Assembly: GCA_030432775.1 (NCBI GenBank)
Contig: JAUILO010000157.1
Location: 1 to 5,212 of the forward strand
DNA from: Alphaproteobacteria bacterium
GTDB lineage: Bacteria > Pseudomonadota > Alphaproteobacteria > Micavibrionales > Micavibrionaceae
DNA length: 5,212 nucleotides
Direction: 5' to 3'
The position numbers and the translations under genes were made by a program. Numbering within the stretch: the stretch's first letter is position 1; each line of letters starts with the position of its first letter. Of this stretch, positions 1 through 5,212 are shown in pieces. The notes below the pieces were generated by a model. That model was not told the origin of the DNA. It did not search any database and saw nothing but the letters and a program-made list of their open reading frames with translations.

Positions 1-1047
1 CTATCTCTGGAAGAGGAGATCAAATCACGGCTCATAACCAATAGTAAAACAGGCGATGACTGGAAATGCCAGCACGGCCCGTTTAAAGAAGAGATGTTTT
101 CGAAGCTGGGCGAACGTGACTGGAGCTTACTTGTACAAAATGTAGAGCAATACCATCCGGATACGGCACAGCTTCTATCCCATTTTCAAATGTCTCCGCG
201 CTGGCTGATGGATGATATCATGATCAGCTATTCCGCACCTGGCGGCAGTGTCGGCCCACATACGGATAGCTATCACACATTCTTGGTACAAGGGATCGGC
301 AAGCGCGAATGGAAGATCAGCGCGCAACGCATTAATGATGATCGCTATGTTGATAATCCTGATATGAAAATTCTGAAAAACGGTTTTGAAGGTGAAACAT
401 ACGAAGTCACCGCAGGTGATGTGATATACATGCCACCATTTTTCGGCCATGAGGGCAAAACCATCGAAGCGGCCATGACGTTTTCAGTCGGTTTCCTCGG
501 CCCTAAACTTTCAGAGATGTTGGGCGAATACGCACAATATCTTGAAGAGAATGACGCGTTGAATTCGCGTTTTTACGCCACTGATCTTACCCAGAGCAGC
601 ACTGCATTTTCAATTGGCGCAAAAACCCAGCAAGGCATAAGAAACGATATCATCCAAACAATACAAAGTGATAATTTCAACATATGGATGGCGCGCTATT
701 TTTCAACGCCTACGCATGATGACATTGAAAATATTGATATGCGTGAAGATGAAATGACGACAGACTTATTGCTCGAGATCTTGGAAGGTGGCGACACACT
801 TTTCCGGCCAAACCATGTCAAACTCGCCATTACCGAACAATCTGGCGGCGGTTATAATCTGGCTGTTTACGGGGAAGTTATTCCAGTGCCACAGACACTG
901 GCTGCGTTTATTGAAAAACTTAACCTTGATGAAGAAATCAGTATAGATGATGTGCCGGATCAAAAGGAAAACAAAGTCGCGCTTCTGGATATACTAACGG
1001 CGCTGTACAACAAAATGGCTCTATCGTTTTATGGCGATGAGGAATAA
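1..1047 (+). CDS. roxA: Ribosomal protein L16 arginine hydroxylase (RoxA/YcfD-type cupin oxygenase), 5'-truncated
   Basis: The reading frame is open from the first base, so the start lies outside the window; 348 residues are present. Comparison from memory with E. coli YcfD (373 residues) suggests about 40 N-terminal residues are missing. The family uses Fe(II), O2 and 2-oxoglutarate to hydroxylate an arginine of 50S protein L16 in the cytoplasm. The JmjC/cupin core is visible: the segment GGSVGPHTD gives iron ligands H87 and D89, and H150 in PPFFGHEG is the third ligand. R102 lies 15 residues after H87, the same spacing as the 2-oxoglutarate-binding Arg140 after His125 in E. coli. Family-typical stretches HGPF, DWSLLVQ, DDIMISYS and FSVGF flank the core. 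The C-terminal 200 residues correspond to the helical dimerisation and winged-helix-like part. The frame ends intact at TAA. An internal ATG at 94 is in frame but would remove conserved sequence, so it is not the start. The gene converges on the amidohydrolase gene with a 6-base gap. Family assignment is firm; the exact substrate is inferred. Confidence 0.92.
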   Translation, partial: LSLEEEIKSRLITNSKTGDDWKCQHGPFKEEMFSKLGERDWSLLVQNVEQYHPDTAQLLSHFQMSPRWLMDDIMISYSAPGGSVGPHTDSYHTFLVQGIGKREWKISAQRINDDRYVDNPDMKILKNGFEGETYEVTAGDVIYMPPFFGHEGKTIEAAMTFSVGFLGPKLSEMLGEYAQYLEENDALNSRFYATDLTQSSTAFSIGAKTQQGIRNDIIQTIQSDNFNIWMARYFSTPTHDDIENIDMREDEMTTDLLLEILEGGDTLFRPNHVKLAITEQSGGGYNLAVYGEVIPVPQTLAAFIEKLNLDEEISIDDVPDQKENKVALLDILTALYNKMALSFYGDEE

Positions 1048-1053
1048 GGCATA

Positions 1054-2295
1054 TTACTTGGCCGCAAGTGCAATCGCGCCAGCCAGTAAAACATTCGCAC
1101 CCTTTTCAATATCGTTCCAATTTGTCCATTCTTTCGGTGAATGACTTATACCGCCCACACTTGGCACAAAAATCATACCGGCTTTGGTCAGCTCTGTCAT
1201 GAACTGTGCATCATGCCCCGCACCGCTTGGCATCAACACTGGCTCATGCCCCAGATTTTCTGCTTCATTTGCAAGCATCGTCACAATACCAGCATCGCAA
1301 TGCTTGGGTGATAACCACGATTTTTCTTCATATTCAAACATCAAGTTTTTCTCACGCGCGATGCACGACAAAAGTTCGCGGCTTGCATTGGCAAGATCCC
1401 GCATAACATTTTCGCTCAGATCACGGCCGGAAAAACTAAACTGCACCTCACCCGGAACAACATGAGCAAAACCTGGCTTTAACTCTACCTTGCCAATTGT
1501 CAGGCGACTGATCTGCGAGCCATGATCTGCGATTAATTGCGGAAATGCGTGGCCAAAATTACAAAGTCCCAAAAATGCATCACGGCGTTGATCCATCGGC
1601 GTTGTACCGGAATGATTTGCCTCACCGGTGAGGCGCACGCTCCAGTCAAATACACCTGTTATGCCTTCAACAATACCGATCGTCCGTTTCATTTCTTCCA
1701 ATACCGGGCCTTGTTCAATATGCAATTCCAGATACGCCTCTATGCTTTCCGGACTGCGATAGGCATTCAATGCTACCATCGGGTCAAGCCCTAGCGCCTC
1801 CATTTCATCTTTCAAAAAGATACCATCCGCATCTTGCACAGAGCTGATCCATGCTGGATCGATCAGACCGCATAATGATTGCACGCCAAACATGCCGCCA
1901 AAGCGCCCTTCTTCTTCGCTAAAGGCGACAATCTCAATCGGGTGTTTAAGCGCTATACCGCTATTCTTGATAATTCTCAGCACTTCAAGACCGCTTAGCA
2001 CGCCAAGCGCGCCATCAAACAACCCCCCATCAGGAACGCTATCAAGATGTGAGCCGATCATAACCGCAGGGGCATCTTCATCGCCATAACGGCAAATCAC
2101 ATTACATGCGCCGTCCATATATGGTGAAAGCCCTTCTTGTCTGAAGCGGTCCATTAGCCACAAGCGCCCTTCGTAATCGGCCTTTGAAAAACCGATACGG
2201 TTGATACCCTTCGTTTGTGCGTCATAGCCAATCGCGCCTAATTCCTGAATATCGACACGCAAACGATCAATATCAATAAGATATGAATGAGACAA
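1054..2295 (-). CDS. M20-family Zn-dependent amidohydrolase (hydantoinase/carbamoylase family)
   Basis: This 413-residue protein has the usual full length for the family that includes allantoate amidohydrolase, N-carbamoyl-L-amino acid hydrolase and beta-ureidopropionase. These cytoplasmic, dimeric, two-metal enzymes hydrolyse a ureido or carbamoyl group, releasing ammonia and CO2. The predicted metal ligands are all present: H83 (GSHLDS), D94 (GLFDGALG), E128 in SEEEGRF with E127 as catalytic base, H192 (LHIEQGP) and H385 (GISHSPKE). The lid/dimerisation domain (roughly 205-325) carries GEANHSGTTPMDQRRDA, with H228 as the substrate-contacting histidine. R291 matches the carboxylate-binding arginine. 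The neighbouring Asn of the usual NVxPG motif is His278 here, which may alter specificity. The start is TTG at 2295: no ATG occurs in frame before residue 49, an in-frame stop lies just upstream, and a GGAGGAA sequence sits 7 bases before the TTG. The gene lies 68 bases downstream of the co-directional SDR gene and may be co-transcribed with it. The family is certain; the substrate cannot be told from sequence alone. Confidence 0.93.
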   Translation of the reverse strand: MSHSYLIDIDRLRVDIQELGAIGYDAQTKGINRIGFSKADYEGRLWLMDRFRQEGLSPYMDGACNVICRYGDEDAPAVMIGSHLDSVPDGGLFDGALGVLSGLEVLRIIKNSGIALKHPIEIVAFSEEEGRFGGMFGVQSLCGLIDPAWISSVQDADGIFLKDEMEALGLDPMVALNAYRSPESIEAYLELHIEQGPVLEEMKRTIGIVEGITGVFDWSVRLTGEANHSGTTPMDQRRDAFLGLCNFGHAFPQLIADHGSQISRLTIGKVELKPGFAHVVPGEVQFSFSGRDLSENVMRDLANASRELLSCIAREKNLMFEYEEKSWLSPKHCDAGIVTMLANEAENLGHEPVLMPSGAGHDAQFMTELTKAGMIFVPSVGGISHSPKEWTNWNDIEKGANVLLAGAIALAAK

Positions 2296-2309
2296 AATAC
2301 ACTTCCTCC
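2296..2309 (-). promoter_or_regulatory. Strong Shine-Dalgarno fixing a TTG start
   Basis: Read on the minus strand, GGAGGAA (2309-2303) is followed by a 7-base spacer and then the TTG at 2295-2293. The match to the 16S rRNA tail is nearly complete and the spacing is ideal. An in-frame TAA at 2316-2314 limits any upstream extension. Together these support TTG as the initiation codon of the amidohydrolase. Confidence 0.8.
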
Positions 2310-2363
2310 GGATTTAATTTATGCCGTATATGCGTTATTTACGAAAAATCACGGCGAGCACTT

Positions 2364-3188
2364 TTACTCTTCCAGATATAAATCACGAATAAGCTCTGCG
2401 CCTGGTTTTATACTGTAAGATGAAAAATCACTCACGCCGCTTTGACGCAACACATCTTCATCAATATAAAAATTACCGCTATTGGTTTTAGCATCGCTCG
2501 TCAATATCACATGCGCCGCATCAGCCACGATGCCCTCATGACGGCAATATTCAGGCTTTATGCGGCCAACCATCTTCATAGCCGCTGTATAGATCAGCGT
2601 TTGCGGCCATAAAGAATTACAGGCAATCCCGCGATCTTTAAATTCTTCTGCCATACCCAGCGTACACATGCTCATTCCGAATTTTGACATCGTATAAGCA
2701 CAGTGATTTTCAAACCATTTTGGCTGCATATCAATTGGCGGTGACATCGTTAGAATATGCGGGTTTTCTGCCTTCTTTAAAAACGGCAGCGCCTTTTGTG
2801 AACTTAGAAACGTACCGCGTACATTCACCTGATGCATCAAATCATAACGCTTCATCGGTGTATCCAGCGTTCCAGCAAGAAAGATCGCACTCGCATTATT
2901 AACCAGAATATCAATGCCGCCAAAATGCGCGACAGCGGCGTTCATTGCGGCTTCGACCTGATCTTCATCACGAATATCCATCTTCACAGCAAGCCCCTGA
3001 CCACCTGCTTTTTGAATTTCTTCGACGGAAGTGTGTATCGTACCCGGCAGATCCGGATGCGGTTCATCGGTTTTGGCCGCAATAACAACATTTGCTCCAT
3101 CTTTTGCCGCACGCAGAGCAATTGCCAAACCAATGCCGCGGCTTCCGCCGGTAATAAATACGGTTTTACCTTTTAGAGTCTGGCTCAT
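2364..3188 (-). CDS. HSDL2-like short-chain dehydrogenase/reductase (SDR), stand-alone
   Basis: This classical SDR has 274 residues from the chosen ATG and should be a cytoplasmic NAD(P)-dependent oxidoreductase. The N-terminal Rossmann motif is TGGSRGIG (13-20), NNAS is at 97-100, and the structural Asn is N122 in VNVRG. The catalytic triad is S149, Y165 and K169 (YTMSK). The AAKTDEPHPDLPGTIHT stretch, SPP after the catalytic Ser, HCAYTMSKFGMSM, LGMAEEF and GNFYIDED closely match human HSDL2 and its bacterial homologues as I remember them. Human HSDL2 has an additional C-terminal SCP2 sterol-carrier domain; this protein stops after the SDR part, as many bacterial members do. The physiological substrate is unknown; fatty-acid-related compounds are suspected for HSDL2. 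The start at 3188 (MSQTLKGKTVF) fits homologue N-termini. Upstream in-frame ATG (3203) and TTG (3218) are possible, but no start has a good Shine-Dalgarno. The gene is the first of a leftward pair with the amidohydrolase and is divergent from the HAD gene. Confidence 0.9.
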   Translation of the reverse strand: MSQTLKGKTVFITGGSRGIGLAIALRAAKDGANVVIAAKTDEPHPDLPGTIHTSVEEIQKAGGQGLAVKMDIRDEDQVEAAMNAAVAHFGGIDILVNNASAIFLAGTLDTPMKRYDLMHQVNVRGTFLSSQKALPFLKKAENPHILTMSPPIDMQPKWFENHCAYTMSKFGMSMCTLGMAEEFKDRGIACNSLWPQTLIYTAAMKMVGRIKPEYCRHEGIVADAAHVILTSDAKTNSGNFYIDEDVLRQSGVSDFSSYSIKPGAELIRDLYLEE

Positions 3189-3266
3189 AACTTCTGCTTT
3201 CATTTCATGATATATCAATAACTCTACTTATATTGTCGCGTTTACAGGCTCTGGGTGCAATAGCTG

Positions 3267-3334
3267 ATTGACATTTTATTTACGGCTATCCGTGCGTTAT
3301 TATTGCGCTCTGCACAAACCGCAATAATTGACAT
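3267..3334. repeat. Direct repeat ATTGACAT, copies 60 bp apart
   Basis: ATTGACAT occurs at 3267-3274 and again at 3327-3334 in the divergent intergenic region, each followed by an AT-rich run. The second copy contains the -35 box of the HAD promoter. The first has no acceptable -10 at 16-18 bases, so it may be a binding-site half, a decayed promoter or chance. Confidence 0.35.
3299..3328. promoter_or_regulatory. Candidate operator: 9-bp inverted repeat at the HAD promoter
   Basis: ATTATTGCG (3299-3307) and CGCAATAAT (3320-3328) form a perfect 9-bp dyad with a 12-base spacer. The half-site centres are 21 bp apart, about two helical turns. The right arm ends on the first base of the TTGACA -35 element. 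This geometry fits a dimeric regulator acting on the rightward promoter and possibly also on the divergent SDR gene. It is not followed by a T-run, so a terminator is unlikely. No regulator gene is present in the window to pair with it. Confidence 0.45.
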
Positions 3335-3356
3335 ATTAATCAGAAAACAATATATT
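3328..3356 (+). promoter_or_regulatory. Sigma-70-type promoter for the HAD gene
   Basis: A perfect -35 hexamer TTGACA (3328-3333) is followed, after exactly 17 bases, by TATATT (3351-3356), which matches the -10 consensus at five of six positions. Transcription would start near 3363 and leave a leader of about 30 bases before the ATG at 3392. This is the best promoter match in the window. Confidence 0.65.
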
Positions 3357-3381
3357 CTGCCTATAATAATAAAAATGTAAT

Positions 3382-3386
3382 GAGGG
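3382..3386 (+). promoter_or_regulatory. Shine-Dalgarno that decides the HAD start
   Basis: GAGGG lies 5 bases before the ATG at 3392 and only 2 bases before the ATG at 3389. It falls inside the reading frame that would start at the ATG at 3380. This favours 3392 (MTKALTK), or less likely 3389, over 3380. Confidence 0.6.
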
Positions 3387-3391
3387 CTATG

Positions 3392-4297
3392 ATGACCAAA
3401 GCTTTAACCAAGACGATTTGGGATAAAGACAATGTTCTTTTCGACAGCGAAGGACTTGCCATGCAGATTATGGATGATGAAGGTTATGATCTTGTCACCA
3501 AATATGATGCAACCCCTGAGCTAGCACCCGGCGTACCGCTTGAGCGCGGCTACATTTACAAAGAATATCCGGGCACATCAACCGACAAAATCGTTGAAGC
3601 CCTTATTGAAAAATTCTCACTTCCTGTTGACCAGATCAAAGAAGATTACGACCTTGGCGATATTCCGGATGATCAGGTCGCCATCGCGGTGGCACAGCAA
3701 ATCACAGAAAAAACCATTAACGGCTTCCGTGACGGTCTTGAAGCCATTCCGGGAATTTCCGATGCCCTGCGCCAGATTGATAAAGATTTTGGCGGCATTG
3801 AAAACCGTGCATCATGCACGACAAGCCCGGTTGACCGTATGAATATATCTCTGGAATGCGCGGTTGATCCGGATACCGGCGAAAACGCAGGTCTGGCCGA
3901 TCTGTTTCCGGATGTCGATAATCGTAGAATAAGCGGCTATGACTATTCGAATAAATACGAGTATTTCTTCGAATTGCATCCGGACTGGGATCCAGCCGAA
4001 TGTGCGATTATCGAAGACAGTAAATCCGGTGCGACAAAAGCCAAAGCCGCCAATGAAAATGTGCGCGTTGTTGGCACAGTTGCCGCACAATACTACACAA
4101 ACAAACAAGAACAAGCAGATGTCCTGCGCCGTGCCGGTGCCGACATTGTCATTTCGCACGCATCGGATATTCCTAAAGCATTGCAATGGCTTAAAACGGA
4201 TTTATCGCAAGATACAAAACCAGATTTCACATCACAAGTATGGACAAAAAACGAAGATGATTATACGCCGGCGGCAACACAGAAATTAAAACTATAG
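3392..4297 (+). CDS. HAD-superfamily hydrolase, phosphatase-like
   Basis: This 301-residue protein (305 if started at 3380) has the motifs of the haloacid dehalogenase superfamily, subfamily I. Motif I is IWDKDNVLFDSEG with nucleophile D11 and acid/base D13, although the usual Gly after the second Asp is Asn. A helical C1-type cap fits residues 18-130. Motif II is probably the Ser/Thr in ASCTTSP (141-145). The motif III lysine is likely K188 (YSNKYEYF). Motif IV is IIEDSKSGATKAKAA, with E208 and D209 as magnesium ligands. The C-terminal GADIVISHASDIPKAL is typical of the core end, and a polar tail of about 30 residues follows. The family forms a phospho-aspartate intermediate and usually dephosphorylates small metabolites in the cytoplasm. 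The protein is longer than simple 220-residue phosphoglycolate-phosphatase-like members because of extra sequence between motifs II and III and the tail. The substrate is unknown. It has its own promoter and a candidate terminator, so it is probably monocistronic. Confidence 0.85.
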   Translation: MTKALTKTIWDKDNVLFDSEGLAMQIMDDEGYDLVTKYDATPELAPGVPLERGYIYKEYPGTSTDKIVEALIEKFSLPVDQIKEDYDLGDIPDDQVAIAVAQQITEKTINGFRDGLEAIPGISDALRQIDKDFGGIENRASCTTSPVDRMNISLECAVDPDTGENAGLADLFPDVDNRRISGYDYSNKYEYFFELHPDWDPAECAIIEDSKSGATKAKAANENVRVVGTVAAQYYTNKQEQADVLRRAGADIVISHASDIPKALQWLKTDLSQDTKPDFTSQVWTKNEDDYTPAATQKLKL

Positions 4298-4322
4298 CCG
4301 CATCAAGCAATTCCAGACACTT

Positions 4323-4356
4323 AAAAGCGCGCTATGCTATCCATCGGCGTGTTTTT
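4323..4356 (+). terminator. Candidate Rho-independent terminator after the HAD gene
   Basis: AAAAGCGCGC (4323-4332) can pair with GCGTGTTTTT (4347-4356) to give a 10-bp stem with two G-U pairs and a 14-base loop, ending in a T-run. It begins 25 bases after the HAD stop codon. The GC core is short and the loop is wide, so strength is uncertain. Confidence 0.45.
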
Positions 4357-4404
4357 ATTATCCACTGCCCTATGCTCAAACCATGAACACATAACAACTA
4401 CCCC

Positions 4405-4433
4405 TTGCTACCACAGATTGCATCTGGTATGTG
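4405..4433 (+). promoter_or_regulatory. Weak candidate promoter for the lipoprotein gene
   Basis: TTGCTA (4405-4410) and TATGTG (4428-4433) are separated by 17 bases, and a TG dinucleotide just before the -10 would make it an extended -10 type. The -10 match is poor. It is offered because the lipoprotein gene follows a candidate terminator and needs its own promoter. The spacer contains a short palindrome, CAGAT-TGC-ATCTG (4414-4426). Confidence 0.22.
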
Positions 4434-4463
4434 TCAAACACCAAACAATCAAGAGCAAAGATC

Positions 4464-4901
4464 ATGAGCATAGTAAAACATCTTTTAATAATTGGCCTAC
4501 TAACCTTAAGCGCCTGTGGCGGCAAAACTGCTACCCCTATTATGGTTGCTCAATATGGTGATCAGAATAAATCATGCAAAGCGCTCGAGTTTGAAATGAC
4601 AAACGTTCAATCTGAGATACAACGACTGCTTCCTAAGACTGACAAAACCGGAAAGAACGTTGCCCTTGGCGTCGCCGGCTGGTTTCTCATTGTTCCTTGG
4701 TTCTTTATGGACTTCAAGAACGGAGAGCAAACTGAATATGAAGCTTATAGACAAAGATATAATCACTTGGCTAGCTTAGCGATATCAAAAGACTGTGGCG
4801 TTGAGCCAGCTCAATATCCTTCTGTACAACAGATGAAAGATGAGTACGAAAAACAGCAAGCTGCTCAAAAGCAAACAGATGATAATCGTACAAACGAATA
4901 G
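4464..4901 (+). CDS. Small putative lipoprotein with a second hydrophobic segment
   Basis: The protein has 145 residues from the ATG at 4464. That start gives a compact type II signal peptide: lysine at position 5, a hydrophobic core LLIIGLLTL, then the lipobox LSAC with the lipidated Cys at 18 followed by Gly-Gly. The longer frame from GTG at 4431 would put eleven extra polar residues before the signal and is less likely. After cleavage the product should be anchored in a membrane facing the periplasm. Residues 30-60 look helical and contain C38. Residues 65-84 (ALGVAGWFLIVPWFFMDF) form a striking aromatic hydrophobic stretch. EYEAYRQRYNHL and C111 follow, and the tail from 122 is rich in Lys, Gln and Glu and probably helical. 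C38 and C111 could form a disulfide. I recall similar uncharacterised proteins from other proteobacteria but know no function. The Shine-Dalgarno is weak. The gene converges on the partial gene 12 bases downstream. Confidence 0.72.
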   Translation: MSIVKHLLIIGLLTLSACGGKTATPIMVAQYGDQNKSCKALEFEMTNVQSEIQRLLPKTDKTGKNVALGVAGWFLIVPWFFMDFKNGEQTEYEAYRQRYNHLASLAISKDCGVEPAQYPSVQQMKDEYEKQQAAQKQTDDNRTNE

Positions 4902-4913
4902 GAAATCTATAAC

Positions 4914-5212
4914 TTAGCCCCAATTATCCGGCACAATAAACCATGGCTGTGGGTTTCCTTTCAAGGCGAACATTGTACAGCGTTCTTGCGCCATGCCGCG
5001 CAAGTCTTCGGTAGAGATAATCTCAAGCATGGCTGTATTATCAGCCGACAACTCCACCGGCCAGAGTGGCTTTTGAATGAGCATAACATCATCAACATCA
5101 GAAAAATAATCTGCCCATTGCCGCCGATAAAGCCAGCGCCCTTGCCGTCTTTGTTGTGATAGAAATTCCGGCATTGGCGCATCATTCATATCAATATCGA
5201 CAGGCAAAAACA
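4914..5212 (-). CDS. C-terminal part of an unrecognised protein, 5'-truncated
   Basis: A frame ending in TAA at 4916-4914 is open to the right edge, giving about 98 C-terminal residues; the true start lies outside the window. The first start-like codon inside (TTG at 5207) sits only two codons from the edge and has no claim to be the start. The fragment is rich in Trp, Arg, Asp and Met, with stretches such as RRQGRWLYRRQWADYF, QKPLWPVEL and the ending PWFIVPDNWG. It has no signal peptide, membrane segment or catalytic motif that I can name, and I do not recognise the family. It is judged real because it stays open to the edge and its composition resembles a folded soluble protein. The overlapping frame at 4961-5185 looks less protein-like. 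Confidence 0.55.
   Translation of the reverse strand, partial: FLPVDIDMNDAPMPEFLSQQRRQGRWLYRRQWADYFSDVDDVMLIQKPLWPVELSADNTAMLEIISTEDLRGMAQERCTMFALKGNPQPWFIVPDNWG

Noticed and set aside
2832..3176. Open frame of 114 codons on the + strand
   Set aside because: It lies wholly inside the SDR gene on the opposite strand and its product is Asn/Ile/Cys-rich with no domain.
3208..3217. Palindrome TGATATATCA upstream of the SDR start
   Set aside because: It is a short AT-only-centred palindrome that is expected by chance in AT-rich DNA and has no flanking extension.
2331..3301. TGCGTTATT shared by the two leftward-gene upstream regions (2331-2339 and 3293-3301)
   Set aside because: Nine bases in AT-rich intergenic DNA can recur by chance, and the flanks do not align well.
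3362..3367. Perfect TATAAT hexamer upstream of the HAD gene
   Set aside because: It is 28 bases from the TTGACA, too far for a standard promoter, and no other good -35 lies 16-18 bases before it. TATATT at 3351 has the right spacing.
3812..4186. Open frame of 124 codons on the - strand
   Set aside because: It is antisense to the motif-bearing part of the HAD gene and encodes a Cys/Ile/Phe-rich product without recognisable features.
4334..4561. Open frame of 75 codons on the + strand before the lipoprotein
   Set aside because: It overlaps the lipoprotein gene in another frame, starts inside the candidate terminator hairpin and has a His/Cys/Thr-rich, non-protein-like composition.

Overview
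The window is ordinary chromosomal bacterial DNA of moderate GC content, most likely from a proteobacterium. The evidence for that is a RoxA/YcfD-type ribosomal oxygenase, a bacterial HSDL2-like dehydrogenase and a lipobox-bearing small lipoprotein. I cannot decide between the alpha and gamma classes. There are six genes, two of them cut by the window edges. I see no RNA gene, CRISPR array, insertion sequence or phage gene.

Layout. Positions 1-1047 (+) hold a 5'-truncated 2-oxoglutarate/Fe(II) oxygenase of the 50S ribosomal protein L16 arginine hydroxylase family. Its end converges, with a 6-base gap, on a leftward pair. That pair is an SDR oxidoreductase of the HSDL2 type (3188-2364, upstream) and an M20-family zinc amidohydrolase of the hydantoinase/carbamoylase group (2295-1054, downstream), which starts at TTG behind a very strong Shine-Dalgarno sequence. 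A divergent intergenic region (3189-3391) separates the SDR gene from a rightward HAD-type phosphatase gene (3392-4297). It carries a near-consensus sigma-70 promoter with a 9-bp inverted repeat touching its -35 box. A hairpin with a T-run follows the HAD gene. A small lipoprotein gene (4464-4901, +) comes next, and it converges, 12 bases apart, on the 3' end of an unrecognised leftward gene that runs off the right edge.

How the genes relate. Only the SDR and amidohydrolase genes look like a possible operon: same strand, 68-base gap, no clear terminator between them. The amidohydrolase family removes carbamoyl or ureido groups in pyrimidine, purine or hydantoin catabolism. The HSDL2-type SDR would oxidise or reduce an alcohol/carbonyl, so a small catabolic unit is conceivable but not shown. 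The other genes look like unrelated neighbours.

I found no convincing new multi-gene system. The points most worth checking are the dyad at the HAD promoter, the Asn-to-His change at the predicted substrate-binding site of the amidohydrolase, the atypical HAD protein, and the lipoprotein with a second hydrophobic segment.
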